Assembly (NCBI GenBank): GCA_942490855.1
Contig: CALNYS010000005.1
Coordinates: forward strand, 434,001-498,000
Source: CALNYS01 sp942490855
GTDB lineage: Bacteria; Planctomycetota; Phycisphaerae; Phycisphaerales; UBA1924
DNA length: 64,000 nucleotides
Reading direction: 5' to 3'
Positions 42,572 through 50,566 of this stretch are shown here, one piece after another; within the stretch, counting starts at the first letter, position 1, and each line of letters opens with the position of its first letter. Position numbers and translations under genes: made by a program. Under the pieces are notes generated by a model that saw only the letters and a program-made list of their open reading frames with translations, did no database searches and was not told the origin of the DNA.

Positions 42572-44335
42572 TTACGGGCACACGCCCCACGCCGCGAGGA
42601 GCACGGCGAGGTCGGACGAGTCCGTCTCGCCGGAGTTGTTGAAATCGGTCGGGCCGTCGAGCCCCCACCCCGCGAGGAGGATCGCGAGGTCTGCGGATTC
42701 GACCTCGCCGTTGATGTTGAGGTCGCCCGTGCAGCTGTTGATCTCTGTCTGAGAGATGAAGAGCCCGGTTGACTGCGCCCCCATCGCGTCGGTCATGACC
42801 ATGAGGTACGCGACCTGGCCCGAGTCGTTGATCGCGGACTTCAAGCCGTCCTCGCCGCCGGACCCTCTGTCGAACGTGCTTGTCATGAAGAGCGTCTTCA
42901 CGGTGCGGAGGTCGCTCACGAGGATGTTGGGGTCGAGATCGATGAGGGTCCCCTCGCGTTCGATGAGTTCGATCGCGTCCTTCGCGGCGTCGTAGAAGAA
43001 CAGCGCGTAGCGGTTGTCCGCGTTCACGCCGGCGCCTTGCAGCTCGGTGAGGAAGACGATGTCGCCGTTGGCGTTGAGCATCAGCTGGAGGAAGGTGCCG
43101 TACTCCACGCCTGCGGGGAGTTCCGCGGCCTGCTCGCCGCGCCGGGCGATGACGGTTGTCGCGCCGGGCAGACCGGTGCAGAGGGTGTAGTTGTCGGCGA
43201 TGACGACCCCGCCGACGCCGGTGCGCAGCGTCCCGATGAACGCGACCTCGCCGGCGGCGTTCATCGCCATCCCGCTGAATGCGCTGAATTGTGCCCCGGG
43301 GATCCCCGGGACGGGCCCGCCGTAGAAGCCGAGGGGCTGCAGGGCGCCCGGCGTCCCGGCCCAGATGCCCTCGCGCGGGGGGTCGCCGTTGAAGGTCGTG
43401 AGGAACGTCGCGTGGACGGCGACGTCGCCGGCGTTGTTCGTGGTGACCGATGTGAAGCTCTTGAAGTTCCGGAAGGGCACGCCCGTGGGCTCGCCTTCGC
43501 GGGCGAAGGGCGACGGCGGCCCGCCGACGAGCACGACCTTGTCGTCGTCGACGGTCACCCCCGCGACGCCGACCTCGAGCCCGGCCGTGAGCCCGCTCCC
43601 GCCGACGTCGTTGGCCGAAGAGATCCCGTAGCCGGTGGCGACGGGGCCGCCCATGTCACGGACCAGGAAGCCTCCGCGTGCCACGACGTTCAGGTTTCCC
43701 GGCGTGCCGCGCCAGACGCCCTGGCGCTGGGCGAAGGGGATCGTGTCCGGCATATCGTCGAGGAACGCCGTGAACGCGACCTCGCCCGAGTTCGTGAAAT
43801 ACGGGGTCGCGTCGAGAGTCTTAAAGAAGATGTTCTGCATGATCCCGGGGGCCGGCCTGCCGATGCGCGCGACGAGCTCGAGCCCGCCGAGGGGCCCGGC
43901 CCAGATGGCCTCGTTGTTCGTCGGGTTGACCCCGGTGCCGGAATCGATCTGCAACTCCGCGAAGAACGCGACGTGCCCGGCGTCGTTGAAGTGCGGGGAC
44001 TCGAACTCGCCGAAGTGGCCGCCCAGCGTGCCCGGGGCGTCGGTCCCTTCGCGGGCGATCCGCTCGAGAACGCCGTTGGCGGTTCGCCAGATGCCGGTGT
44101 TGTTGTTGCTGTTGACGCCCTGCGAGAGCAAGAAATCGAGGCTCCCGCGGAACGCGATGTCCCCGCTCTCGTTGATCACCGGGTACGAGAAGCTGCCAAA
44201 GAAGAGCCGCGAGCCGGGGGCGGTCTCGTCCCCCTCGAGGACGATCACTTTCCGCTCGCGCTCGGCGGGAGCGCTGGCGGCGATCGCGAGCACCGCGGCG
44301 ACGGCGGCGAGAACGCTCAGACGGGTCACATTCAT
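42572..44335 (-). CDS. Secreted tandem-repeat protein with GC-type dockerin tail
   Basis: A 587-residue exported protein. Signal peptide LSVLAAVAAVLAIAASAPAE. The body contains at least seven repeats with the core N-x-x-G-x-V/I-A-F: NESGDIAFRGSL, NDAGHVAFFAEL, TNSGEVAFTAFL, NNAGDVAVHATF, NAAGEVAFIGTL, NANGDIVFLTEL, NDSGQVAYLMVM. This pattern is typical of a planctomycete family predicted to fold as a beta-propeller. The tail has two calcium loops, DLNINGEVESADLAILLAGW and DFNNSGETDSSDLAVLLAAW, ending GVCP. Start is at one of two consecutive ATGs (44338 or 44335) after AAGGA. Convergent with thrS, six bases apart. Confidence 0.8.
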   Translation of the reverse strand: MNVTRLSVLAAVAAVLAIAASAPAERERKVIVLEGDETAPGSRLFFGSFSYPVINESGDIAFRGSLDFLLSQGVNSNNNTGIWRTANGVLERIAREGTDAPGTLGGHFGEFESPHFNDAGHVAFFAELQIDSGTGVNPTNNEAIWAGPLGGLELVARIGRPAPGIMQNIFFKTLDATPYFTNSGEVAFTAFLDDMPDTIPFAQRQGVWRGTPGNLNVVARGGFLVRDMGGPVATGYGISSANDVGGSGLTAGLEVGVAGVTVDDDKVVLVGGPPSPFAREGEPTGVPFRNFKSFTSVTTNNAGDVAVHATFLTTFNGDPPREGIWAGTPGALQPLGFYGGPVPGIPGAQFSAFSGMAMNAAGEVAFIGTLRTGVGGVVIADNYTLCTGLPGATTVIARRGEQAAELPAGVEYGTFLQLMLNANGDIVFLTELQGAGVNADNRYALFFYDAAKDAIELIEREGTLIDLDPNILVSDLRTVKTLFMTSTFDRGSGGEDGLKSAINDSGQVAYLMVMTDAMGAQSTGLFISQTEINSCTGDLNINGEVESADLAILLAGWGLDGPTDFNNSGETDSSDLAVLLAAWGVCP

Positions 44336-44401
44336 CATTCCATCCTTTGTTGGTCGGACCCCCGCCATCGTATGCGTCGCGCCCCTGTTCCCAAAGCGCA
44401 T

Positions 44402-44438
44402 AAAACGAAACCACGCCGCGAGGGGGTCGCGGCGTGGT
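44402..44438 (-). terminator. Hairpin terminator of sorted protein A1
   Basis: 12-bp stem (44410-44421 with 44427-44438) sharing the core ACCACGCCGCG/CGCGGCGTGGT with three other hairpins in this array, followed on the minus strand by TTTCGTTTTA. Between the gene's stop and the hairpin is a homopurine tract (about 44461-44485). Confidence 0.85.
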
Positions 44439-44493
44439 CGTCGTCACGTCAAATCAATTCAGAGAGGGAGAGAGAGAGGGAGATGGTTTTTAA

Positions 44494-45165
44494 TCAGGCG
44501 CGGCGTCTCCGGGCGGCGGCGAGGCCGGCGAGACCGAAGAGGGCCGTCGCTCCCGGCGAGGGGACGGGGAACTGCACGATGCTGCCCGAGGAGAAGGCGG
44601 CGCCCGAGAAGGACGAGCCTCCCGCGAAGTCGAGCGAGCCCATCACGTCGGCGCCGATGCCGTTGGAGTTGGCGTAGTCCTGGATGATGAACTGCCAAGT
44701 CTCGCCGGCGCTGAAGACACCGTCGGCGACGCCGCTCTCGGAGACGAGGTTGCGGTTCATGCCCACGTTGTCGATGCGGAAGGCGAACGTCAGAAGGGAG
44801 TTCGGCGGGGGCGCCTCGTTGGTGGTCGCGAAGCCGTCGACGTTCGAGAACGTGGTCTCGCCGTCGCCGACGTAGAAGAGCTCGGTCCAGTCGCGCCCGC
44901 TGAGGTTGGTGATGCGCACGAGCATGTTCTCGACGCCCGCGTCGTCGGTGACGGCGCACGCGGAGAGGCTCGTGGGTGTCGCGATCGCGGCGATGAGCTC
45001 GTCGGCCGGGAAGAGCGATCCCGTGCCGAGTTCTTCGACCGCCTGGCGAGCGCCGTGGTCGTCGCAGCCGGGGGCGTCGAAGTAGTCGCCGTCGACGGGG
45101 TTGGCGAGCGCGGGGGCCGCGATGGCGGCACCGGCGATGATCATAAAGAAGGTGTTGCGTGTCAT
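44494..45165 (-). CDS. PEP-CTERM-like sorted protein A1
   Basis: A 223-residue exported protein. It has a signal peptide (MIIAGAAIAAPALA), a beta-rich mature part starting NPVDGDYFDAPGCDDHG, and a C-terminal sorting tail: PSPGATALFGLAGLAAARRRRA. The PxPG motif, hydrophobic helix and Arg cluster are the three parts expected of an exosortase-type signal. It is a clear paralogue of the gene at 47084-47746 (both have ITNLSG.DW..LFYV and FSNVDGFATT). GGAG lies before the ATG. No exosortase gene is in the window. Function unknown; likely a surface or matrix protein. Confidence 0.82.
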   Translation of the reverse strand: MTRNTFFMIIAGAAIAAPALANPVDGDYFDAPGCDDHGARQAVEELGTGSLFPADELIAAIATPTSLSACAVTDDAGVENMLVRITNLSGRDWTELFYVGDGETTFSNVDGFATTNEAPPPNSLLTFAFRIDNVGMNRNLVSESGVADGVFSAGETWQFIIQDYANSNGIGADVMGSLDFAGGSSFSGAAFSSGSIVQFPVPSPGATALFGLAGLAAARRRRA

Positions 45166-45263
45166 TTCATATCTCCTCGAACATTCAAAGACAGACGAGC
45201 ATCGCCTGACACACGTAGTCTGCGCCGCGTCGCCCGATCTCTCTGCGCACGGATAAAAAACTC

Positions 45264-45306
45264 TGAAGCACAAACAAACCACGCCGCGGGATGAGCGCGG
45301 CGTGGT
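45264..45306 (-). terminator. Hairpin terminator of sorted protein B1
   Basis: 11-bp stem with the shared arms (45278-45288 and 45296-45306), then TTTGTTTGTG on the minus strand. Confidence 0.8.
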
Positions 45307-45345
45307 CGTGCTGTCATGTTGCCAGAGGAGAACTGTCGCGGCGCG

Positions 45346-45966
45346 TTACGCGCGACGGCGTCGGGCGGCGGAGAGACCCGCGAGCCCGAAGAGCGCCGCG
45401 GCGCCCGGGGCGGGGACCGGCGCGGTGAACGCGAAGCTGCCGAAGTCGGTCGTGAACGTTTCAACCGAGCCGTCGTTGCGCTGGAGGGTCCAGTCGAGCG
45501 TCTGACCGATGCCCGAGGCGAAGTAGTCCACCCCGTCCTTGCCGGAGCTCCCGATGTTGCTCAGCCCGATGGGGCTGACGGCGCCCTCCCAGATAACGTG
45601 GAGGCTCAGGTCGCTCGTGCCGATCCACAGGCTCCAGGCGGTGAGGTCGAGCTCCGCGTCGCCGACGGTCCCGCCGATATCCGCGGTGACCATGCGGCTG
45701 GTGACGTCGGCGCCGGAGATGCTCGTCCCGTCGGTCAGGTTCATCATGAAGTCCATCGGGACGCCGGAGCCACCGTCGGCGTACGCGTAGTGCGTCGTGC
45801 CGCTGACGTTGGGAGAGGTCGTGAAGAGCCCCGTGAGCCACACGCCCCAGCCCGACCCGGTGACATGGATGTCAACGGCGGCGGCGGCGGGCGCGGCGGC
45901 GATGAGGGGCGCCGCGGCGAGCGCGAGGGTGCGGGCGGTGCGGGTGTGAAGGGCAAGGCGTGTCAT
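45346..45966 (-). CDS. PEP-CTERM-like sorted protein B1
   Basis: A 206-residue exported protein with signal peptide ALAAAPLIAAAPAAAAV, a beta-rich body (IHVTGSGWGVWLTGLFTTSP, LTDGTSISGADVTSRMV, WSLWIGTSDLSLHVIWEG) and the sorting tail PAPGAAALFGLAGLSAARRR. It is a paralogue of the next gene upstream (B2), sharing the same order of segments. GGAG precedes the ATG. The tail should direct cleavage and surface anchoring; the body matches no enzyme I know. Confidence 0.82.
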   Translation of the reverse strand: MTRLALHTRTARTLALAAAPLIAAAPAAAAVDIHVTGSGWGVWLTGLFTTSPNVSGTTHYAYADGGSGVPMDFMMNLTDGTSISGADVTSRMVTADIGGTVGDAELDLTAWSLWIGTSDLSLHVIWEGAVSPIGLSNIGSSGKDGVDYFASGIGQTLDWTLQRNDGSVETFTTDFGSFAFTAPVPAPGAAALFGLAGLSAARRRRA

Positions 45967-46099
45967 AGCAAAGCTCCAATCAACAAGAGGTGTGTGACGT
46001 CTGAATGGCGTCGTATTGATCTACACATCCGCGCCGGTTCTCTCCGACCTGAACACGATTTCTTCACTTTGTTTTTCTCCCCCGGAGCGGCGCCGCTCA

Positions 46100-46136
46100 A
46101 CAAACAAACCACGCCGCGGGAAGAGCGCGGCGTGGT
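46100..46136 (-). terminator. Hairpin terminator of sorted protein B2
   Basis: 11-bp stem with the shared arms (46108-46118 and 46126-46136), then TTTGTTTGTTG on the minus strand. A long homopurine tract (about 46152-46218) separates it from the stop codon. Confidence 0.85.
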
Positions 46137-46233
46137 CGTAGTCGTCACGTTTCGAGAGGAGAGAGAGGAGGAGAGAGAGAAAGGGAGAGGGAGGGAGAGA
46201 AACAGGAGAGGAGAGAAGAACCGTCGCGTTGAG

Positions 46234-46837
46234 TCAGGCGCGACGGCGGCGGGCGGCGGTGAGGCCGGCGAGCCCGAAGAGGGCCGCGGCTCCCGGGGCG
46301 GGGACGGGCGCGACGAACTCGAAGCTGTCGAAGTTCGTCTGGAACGTCTCGGCGGGGCCGCCGATCCGCTCGAGGGTCCAGGTGAGGGTCTCGTCGAAGC
46401 CCCCGCCCGAGTACGCGATGCCGTCCTTGCCGGAGCTGCCGAGGTTGTCGAGCATGATCGGGGCGGCGGAGGCTTCCCAGATCACGTGGAGGCTGAGGTC
46501 GCTGGTGCCGATCCAGAGGCTCCACTCGCTGAGGGCGAGCCTGGTCGTCACCGATGGCTCCGGAGACGGTCGTGGAGACCATCCGGCTCGTGACGTCTTC
46601 GCCGCTCACGCTGGTCCCGTCGCTGAGGGCCATCATGAAGTCCATGGGGTTGCCCGAGCCGGCGTCGGTGAAGTCGTAGCGGTTGGCGTCCGGGTCGCCC
46701 TGGACGGGCGCCGCGGTGAAGAGCCCGGTGACCCACACGCCCCAGCTGTCGCCGGTGACATGGACGTTAAGGGCCGAGGCGGAGTGTGCGGCGGTCAGCG
46801 CGAGGGTCGAGGCGGCGGCAACAAGATAAGCATTCAT
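46234..46837 (-). CDS. PEP-CTERM-like sorted protein B2, frameshifted
   Basis: About 200 residues if one base is removed. The first part (signal ASTLALTAAHSASALN, then VTGDSWGVWVTGLFTAAP and LSDGTSVSGEDVTSRMV) is in one frame. The second part (LALSEWSLWIGTSDLSLHVI to the tail PAPGAAALFGLAGLTAARRR) is in another. The switch is near 46540-46545, where the paralogue B1 reads GDAELDLTAWSLWIG; dropping one C gives GDDRLALSEWSLWIG, the same length. GGAG precedes the ATG. The close match of both parts to B1 favours a sequencing indel over decay. Confidence 0.75.
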
Positions 46838-46947
46838 GACCAAACTCCAGAACAAGATGGTGCGGTGGATTCCACACACCTGTATCTGCGCACCCGGGCG
46901 CGTTCTCTCCGCCACGCGTCATGTTTTTTTCGCCTGCGATCACCGAC

Positions 46948-46983
46948 CAAAACGAACCACGCCGCGTGGGAGCGCGGCGTGGT
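46948..46983 (-). terminator. Hairpin terminator of sorted protein A2
   Basis: 11-bp stem with the shared arms (46956-46966 and 46973-46983), then TTCGTTTTGG on the minus strand. A homopurine tract (about 47010-47072) lies between the stop codon and the hairpin. Confidence 0.8.
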
Positions 46984-47083
46984 CGTGGTCTGCACGTATC
47001 AGGATATTGCACGGAGAGAGGGAGAGGAGAGAGAGGAGAGAATCAGAGAGAGAGGGGGAGAGAGAGATACACGTCGGAGCGAG

Positions 47084-47746
47084 TCAGGCCCGGCGACGGC
47101 GGGCGGCGGTGAGGCCGGCGAGGCCGAAGAGCGCCGCGGCGCCGGGGGCCGGGATCGGGCGGAACGCGACGATGCTCGCCGCGGAGAACGCGGCGCTGGA
47201 GCCGCCGGAGAAGTCCAGGGAGTCGAAGTCGGCGGGGCCGAACCCGACGAGGTTCCCGAAGTCCTGCACGATGAATTCCCACGTCTCGCCGGCCTCGAAG
47301 ATCCCGTCGGCGGTCATGCTCTCGGCGATCAGGGGGCGGTTCCCGCCCACGGCGTCGATGCGGAAGGCCTCGGTAAAGATGGAAGCGGCGTTGGGCACGG
47401 GGTCGGTCGTCGCGAAGCCGTCGACGTTGGAGAACCGGGTCTCGGGGTCGGCGACGTAGAAGAGGTTGCTCCAGTCCTGACCGGAGAGGTTGGTCATGAT
47501 GACGAGGGCGTTGGGCATGCCGGCGTCGTCGGTGACGGTGCAGGCGGAGAAGTTGGTGAACGTCGCGGTCGCGTCGATCATCTCGTCGAGCGGGAACATC
47601 GGGGCCAGCCCGAGTTCCTCGTACGCTTCGAGGTTCCCGTGGTTGTCGCAGGCGGGACCGTCCTGGTAGAAGCCGTCGACGGGGTTCGCCAGGGCGGAGG
47701 CGGCGAGCGAGGCGGCGGTGAGCGTGATAAGGGCGTTACGTGTCAT
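47084..47746 (-). CDS. PEP-CTERM-like sorted protein A2
   Basis: A 220-residue exported protein and paralogue of A1. Signal peptide LITLTAASLAASALA, mature start NPVDGFYQDGPACDNHGN, body with MTNLSGQDWSNLFYVADPET and FEAGETWEFIVQDFGN, tail PAPGAAALFGLAGLTAARRR. GAGGAG precedes the ATG at 47746. A1 and A2 also share an ATGAAATGA overlap at the start that leaves a two-codon out-of-frame mini-ORF just before the true ATG. It is the first gene of the array, which runs A2-B2-B1-A1 on the minus strand. Confidence 0.82.
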   Translation of the reverse strand: MTRNALITLTAASLAASALANPVDGFYQDGPACDNHGNLEAYEELGLAPMFPLDEMIDATATFTNFSACTVTDDAGMPNALVIMTNLSGQDWSNLFYVADPETRFSNVDGFATTDPVPNAASIFTEAFRIDAVGGNRPLIAESMTADGIFEAGETWEFIVQDFGNLVGFGPADFDSLDFSGGSSAAFSAASIVAFRPIPAPGAAALFGLAGLTAARRRRA

Positions 47747-47894
47747 TTCATTACTCCTCAAGAAAACAAAGGTCAGACGAGCATCGCCTGCTGTCTGGTA
47801 TCTGCGCTCACCCCCCCTTCTCTCTCAGCATCGATCTACTTTTCTTCCAACGCGTCCGCCGCTCGCCGGTACACGACCGCGAGGAGACCCCGCT

Positions 47895-48839
47895 GTGAAC
47901 CGTGTGATTCTTGCGCTTCTCGGACTCGCGATGCTCAGCGCCTGCGGTCGCGCGCCGCGCTCGGCCGCGCTCTCGGTGCAGCTGGGCGACGGGCGCGCGT
48001 TCGTTGCGGAGCTCGATCGCCCGCCTCGCGCGCGCGGCGCCGGCGTTCTGCTGCTCGGGGGCGGCTACGCCCACGACGCCGCGTGGAGCGTTCCGGGGTC
48101 AATGGAGTCTGACGGGCGAACGCTCGCGCTGACGATCAATGGCGAGGCGCACGCGGACGCGCCGCTGATCGCGTCGGCGCTGACCGCGCGGGGGTTCGTC
48201 GTGATGCGCGCCAGCACGGTCCCGCTCGGCTCGTCGGAGGCGGCGCCCGTCGGGTTTGAAGAGAGCCTTGCGCTGGCCGCGGCCGCGCTGCGCGAGCTGC
48301 GCGCCCAGCCGGGGGTCGAGCGGGTGTACCTCGTGGGGCACAGCCTCGGCGCGACGCGGGCGGCGCTGATCGCGGATGCGGACGTCGGGGCGATCGTCTG
48401 CCTCGCCGGCGCGTACCTCTCGCGCACGACCGCCTCCCCGCGCGCGCTCGCGGCGAGCGCCCTCGGCGATCCCGCGTCGATGGCGGCGGGCGTCGATCTC
48501 GACGGCGACGGCGTGGTCAGCGGCTGGGAGGGCGCGGCCGCCACGCTCAACGCGAGCGCCGCGAGCGAGTTCCGCCCCGGGGTCCCCTGGGCGATCGACC
48601 GGTTGCGCGAGCTGGGCACACCCGTCCTGGCGGTCTTCGGTGGGCTCGATCCCGTCTCGGTGCACGGCCCCGCGCTCGCGGCGCTCCCGCGCGCCGAGGT
48701 GGTGTACCTCGCCGGGCTCGGGCACCAGCTCGGGGAGGAGGCGGCGGGCGAGGAGTGGGCTCTGGTGGGCCCGATTTCCCCGAAAGTGGTCGAGCGGATC
48801 GCGGGCTGGCTCGACGCACGGGACGTAAACCCCGATTGA
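47895..48839 (+). CDS. Alpha/beta-hydrolase lipoprotein
   Basis: A 314-residue lipoprotein hydrolase (signal LALLGLAMLSAC, cysteine 17). The nucleophile elbow is GHSLGA, the oxyanion region LLLGGGYAHD, the acid is likely in VFGGLDPVSV and the His in LAGLGHQLGE. A loop DLDGDGVVSGWE looks like a calcium-binding EF-hand-type insert between the core strands. Substrate unknown (ester or peptide). GTG start with GAGGAG upstream is well supported. It is divergent from the sorted-protein array and upstream of infC. Confidence 0.82.
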   Translation: MNRVILALLGLAMLSACGRAPRSAALSVQLGDGRAFVAELDRPPRARGAGVLLLGGGYAHDAAWSVPGSMESDGRTLALTINGEAHADAPLIASALTARGFVVMRASTVPLGSSEAAPVGFEESLALAAAALRELRAQPGVERVYLVGHSLGATRAALIADADVGAIVCLAGAYLSRTTASPRALAASALGDPASMAAGVDLDGDGVVSGWEGAAATLNASAASEFRPGVPWAIDRLRELGTPVLAVFGGLDPVSVHGPALAALPRAEVVYLAGLGHQLGEEAAGEEWALVGPISPKVVERIAGWLDARDVNPD

Positions 48840-49041
48840 GCGGGGGTCTGGCGGGCTGTTCCTTGCCGCACGGGGGCCCGGGTGATACTTTTATTAGGAC
48901 GACAGGCGGTCGGACCGGCCCGGTGACGGGCGCGGCCGGCTTATGACGCCTGCGTTCATGAACCGATATCCGTCTCATCGGGTCGATCGGGGTCGCAACG
49001 GAGCGACGCCCGGCCCGACGTTCACTCAAGGAGCCTTCCTC

Positions 49042-49728
49042 ATCGCACGCCGACGCTTTTACCGGGACGCCGGACCCGTCAACCGCACCCGAATCAATGA
49101 CATGATCCGCCTCTCTCCGGTGCGGCTGATCGACGAGAACAACCAACAGGTCGGCGTGGTCGAGACGCCCGAGGCCATCAACATGGCCCGCGAGGCGGGG
49201 CTCGACCTTGTGGAGATCCAGCCGGACGCGCGTCCGCCTCTCTGCAAGATCATGGACTACGGCAAGTTTAAGTACGAGCAGTCCAAGAAGGATCAGAAGA
49301 ACCGCGCGTCCCAGAAGTCGCAGGAGATGAAGGAAGTCCGTCTCGGGCGCTCCATCAAGGTGGACCCCCACGACGTGGGCATCCGCATCGACCGCGCGCG
49401 CAAGTTCCTTCTCGACGGGCACAAGGTTCTCCTTGTCCAGCAGTTCCGCGGACGCGAAGTGGTGCACGCCGACCTCGGCGAGGACATCCTGCGCGACGTG
49501 GTCGACGCGCTTGGCGATATCGCGAAGGTCGAGACGCCCCCGCGCAAGATGGGGCGGCGCATGTCGATGATCCTGGGGCCCGATAAGGCACGCATCGAGG
49601 CGTACAAGCGGAAACTTGCGAAAGAAAAGGAAGCCGCGGAAGCCCCGCCTGTCGAGCCGGCAGACGAGCAGCAGGCGGCAGAGCCGACCCAACCGGCGCC
49701 GGAATCGCAGAACCCCCCCGCGGAATGA
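49042..49728 (+). CDS. infC: Translation initiation factor IF-3, ATC start
   Basis: Binds the 30S subunit and checks the initiator codon. N-domain: INDMIRLSPVRLIDENNQQV; C-domain: KEVRLGRSIKVDPHDVGIRI. I place the start at ATC 49042, with AAGGAG 8 nt upstream, giving 228 residues. infC in many bacteria begins at a rare AUU/AUC/AUA codon so that IF-3 represses itself, and this fits. The frame is open further to an ATG at 48943 but that stretch has no IF-3 similarity and no good ribosome site. The C-terminus has an extra 40 residues of Ala/Glu/Pro. The usual partners rpmI and rplT do not follow. Confidence 0.9.
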   Translation: MARRRFYRDAGPVNRTRINDMIRLSPVRLIDENNQQVGVVETPEAINMAREAGLDLVEIQPDARPPLCKIMDYGKFKYEQSKKDQKNRASQKSQEMKEVRLGRSIKVDPHDVGIRIDRARKFLLDGHKVLLVQQFRGREVVHADLGEDILRDVVDALGDIAKVETPPRKMGRRMSMILGPDKARIEAYKRKLAKEKEAAEAPPVEPADEQQAAEPTQPAPESQNPPAE

Positions 49729-49813
49729 GGTCTCTGGCGCGTCTCTCGTTTAGAGGCGAGGCGGGCGCCGTCGTGCCGATACACCTGGCTCGACACCCCG
49801 GAGCGTTCAGTTC

Positions 49814-50563
49814 ATGCCGCGCATCGCCCTCCTCTCTGACATCCACGGCAACCTGGAGGCGCTGGTCGCCGCGTTGCGCAGCATCGCCGCATCGTCGCCC
49901 GACCTGATCGTCTGCCTCGGCGACGTGGTGGGCTACGGGCCCGAGCCGGGGCTGTGCGTCGAGCTCGTCCAGATGGCGTGCGACCACGTCATCATCGGGA
50001 ACCACGACGAGGCGTCGCTCGACCCCGAGCGCGCGCTCGGGTTCAACGACGCCGCGAAGCGCTCGCTGACGTTCACCCGCGGGCAGCTCACGGAGGTCCA
50101 CACCTCCGCGATCCTCGACTGGCCGCGCCATCTTCAGATCGACGACCTCGAGTGCACGCACGGCAGCTTCGGCGACCGACGCTACGCGTACCTCTCGAGC
50201 GTCAGCGCCGCCGAGGAGGCCTTCGCCGGCTTCTTTGGTCGCATCGGCGCCGTCGGGCACACGCACAACCCGTCGCTGTTCTACCAGCTCGAGGGGGGCG
50301 GCCCCGACTCCGAGCTGCGCTGGGTCCAGCCGCCGCAGGACCTGCTGATCAAGCTGCCCGAGGGGCACCGGTTCATCGTGAACCCGGGCTCCGTGGGTCA
50401 GCCCCGGGACCGCAACCCCGACGCCGCGTGGGCGATGCTCGACACCGACGCGATGACGTACCAGCTCTACCGGGTGGCGTACGACATCGACGAGGTGAAC
50501 CGCAAGATCACCACGGCGGGCCTGCCCGAGTTCCTGGGCGAACGGCTGCGCGTCGGGGCGTAA
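49814..50563 (+). CDS. Metallophosphoesterase (YfcE/diadenosine-tetraphosphatase-like)
   Basis: A 249-residue calcineurin-like phosphoesterase. All metal motifs are present: SDIHGNLEAL, CLGDVVGYGPEP, IIGNHDEA and GHTHNPSLF. The later FIVNPGSVGQPRDRNPDAAW is typical of the YfcE/MJ0936 branch, which hydrolyses phosphodiesters of unknown biological identity. Cytoplasmic; no signal. It lies 85 bp after infC with no obvious terminator between, and ends four bases from the convergent FG-GAP gene. Confidence 0.88.
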   Translation: MPRIALLSDIHGNLEALVAALRSIAASSPDLIVCLGDVVGYGPEPGLCVELVQMACDHVIIGNHDEASLDPERALGFNDAAKRSLTFTRGQLTEVHTSAILDWPRHLQIDDLECTHGSFGDRRYAYLSSVSAAEEAFAGFFGRIGAVGHTHNPSLFYQLEGGGPDSELRWVQPPQDLLIKLPEGHRFIVNPGSVGQPRDRNPDAAWAMLDTDAMTYQLYRVAYDIDEVNRKITTAGLPEFLGERLRVGA

Positions 50564-50566
50564 GCG

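Noticed and set aside
44402..46983. Four near-identical hairpin repeats as a CRISPR array
   Set aside because: Copies are 650-870 bp apart, lie after genes, and are followed by T-rich sequence; there are no short spacers and no cas genes.
48943..49041. N-terminal extension of IF-3 from an ATG at 48943
   Set aside because: The 33 extra residues have no IF-3 similarity and the ATG lacks a ribosome site, whereas ATC at 49042 has AAGGAG at ideal spacing.
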